From Longimicrobium sp. (GTDB lineage Bacteria; Gemmatimonadota; Gemmatimonadetes; Longimicrobiales; Longimicrobiaceae): a stretch of 64,000 bases of DNA. Positions 63,690 to 64,000 of the stretch are shown in pieces. The notes under the pieces are model-generated. The model was not told the origin of the DNA and made no database searches. It saw nothing but the letters and a program-made list of their open reading frames with translations. Made by a program: the position numbers and the translations under genes. Location of the stretch: the NCBI GenBank assembly GCA_036389795.1, contig DASVWD010000285.1, positions 62,001-126,000 on the forward strand, read 5' to 3'. The first letter of the stretch is position 1. The number at the start of each line of letters is the position of its first letter.

Positions 63690-63715
63690 TCCACTAGTCG
63701 GTTCGGTCCGGAAGG

Positions 63716-63751
63716 CCGGCCCGCGGGGAAACCCGCGGGCCGGTTCTTTTT
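63716..63751 (+). terminator. rho-independent terminator of the multicopper oxidase gene
   Basis: CCGGCCCGCGGG pairs with CCCGCGGGCCGG around a GAAA tetraloop, followed by TTCTTTTT. Confidence 0.9.
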
Positions 63752-63789
63752 GCGGGGATCGTCCGGGATCGGAGAACCGCAACCGCATG

Positions 63790-63856
63790 TCTCACGCAGA
63801 GTCAGCAGAGTCAGCAGAGGAAAACCGTGCCGAGCGATGAAGTTCTCTGCTACCTC
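63790..63856. repeat. family A palindrome, copy 8, right arm broken
   Basis: The left arm TCTCACGCAGAGTCAGCAGAG is complete, and the centre continues to GAAGTTCTCTGCTAC, but the expected closing CTCTGCTGACTCTGCGTGAGA is missing. Where it should be, oxidase-like coding sequence begins. Confidence 0.7.
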
Positions 63857-64000
63857 CGAGGCCGGCACGCCCACGCGCATCCGGGTGCTGCAGCCGGGCG
63901 GGCACTCGCGCAACGGGGTGTTCAACCTGCACGGCCACACCTGGCAGGAGCTGCCGTACGTGGGCGCCTCGACGCGCCTGGGGAACAACCCGCTCTCGGA
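63837..64000 (+). pseudogene. fragment of a second multicopper oxidase, C-terminal part
   Basis: From about 63861 the frame reads AGTPTRIRVLQPGGHSRNGV then FNLHGHTWQELPYVGASTRL and NNPLS, closely matching residues about 1650-1695 of the complete oxidase (RFRVLHPGGHARNHVFQLHG). The 1600 residues before this point are absent. An ATG at 63837, contributed by the repeat element, is in frame, so a short hybrid protein could be made. The sequence runs off the window, so whether it ends normally is unknown. Confidence 0.75.

Noticed and set aside
58302..63788. 1828-codon open frame on the minus strand
   Set aside because: It is opposite the multicopper oxidase in very GC-rich DNA; its translation is Arg/Val/Gly/His low complexity with no domain.

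Overview
This window is very GC-rich DNA, apparently from a free-living Gram-negative bacterium with an outer membrane (FadL-type porin, lipoproteins, PAP2 phosphatase) that makes isoprenoids by the MEP pathway. The long-form IspH, the short peptides with a K-x-L-x-x-x-x-L-x-V-[DE]-[ST]-F leader and the dense families of palindromic intergenic repeats suggest a Gemmatimonadota member near Longimicrobium. That placement is inference from remembered family traits, not a search. No rRNA, tRNA or CRISPR array was recognised.

Layout. 1-5 kb: the end of an alpha/beta hydrolase, an EamA transporter, and five small Cys-containing peptide genes sharing one leader (two on the minus strand, three in a row on the plus strand, most followed by a hairpin). 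5-14 kb: E1-alpha dehydrogenase, PPK2, PAP2 phosphatase, acyl-CoA ligase, a small protein paired with an alpha-toroid-like protein, and a bacilliredoxin. 14.1-16 kb: a stretch of visibly lower GC with three small genes including a DUF2335 membrane protein. 16-31 kb: mostly housekeeping genes (cobalamin adenosyltransferase, LD-carboxypeptidase, MFS pump, shikimate kinase, type IIA topoisomerase A subunit, a degenerate GT51 protein, IspH). 31-42 kb: HD-GYP protein, cytochrome c, SufE, SGNH lipase with FadL, aldo/keto reductase, DUF2207 and LemA. 42-47 kb: poorly characterised accessory genes (PIN-like protein, orphan Phd/VapB antitoxin, ankyrin protein, DUF4272).

The most interesting region is 47.9-57.5 kb, all on the minus strand. 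Two very large, repeat-rich, Cys-rich proteins (510 and 1242 residues) with a common N-terminal domain are followed by an aminoglycoside-phosphotransferase-type kinase, a HopA1-family protein and a stand-alone LanC-like cyclase. Kinase plus HopA1 as separate proteins is the hallmark of class V lanthipeptide synthesis; here LanC completes a plausible phosphorylate, eliminate, cyclise trio. The giants carry tandem 11-residue GSGGGTDTVYY units and many copies of a C-x-S-A-V-D-A-C-P-T motif that also forms the core of a 59-residue leader peptide 50 kb away. A RiPP-like system with giant multi-core substrates is therefore the leading hypothesis, with an RTX-like secreted-protein role for the giants as the alternative. 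Next to it, divergently transcribed, is a 1787-residue giant multicopper oxidase, followed at the window edge by a truncated paralogous copy abutting a broken repeat element.

Intergenic space is unusually structured. At least five families of dispersed repeats occur: long palindromes ending in CTCACRCRGAG, 7-8-bp tandem arrays of the GCACTTTCG type, a conserved element of about 145 bp in three copies, and two palindromic families of about 180-225 bp. Many sit just after stop codons and could act as terminators or RNA-processing sites.
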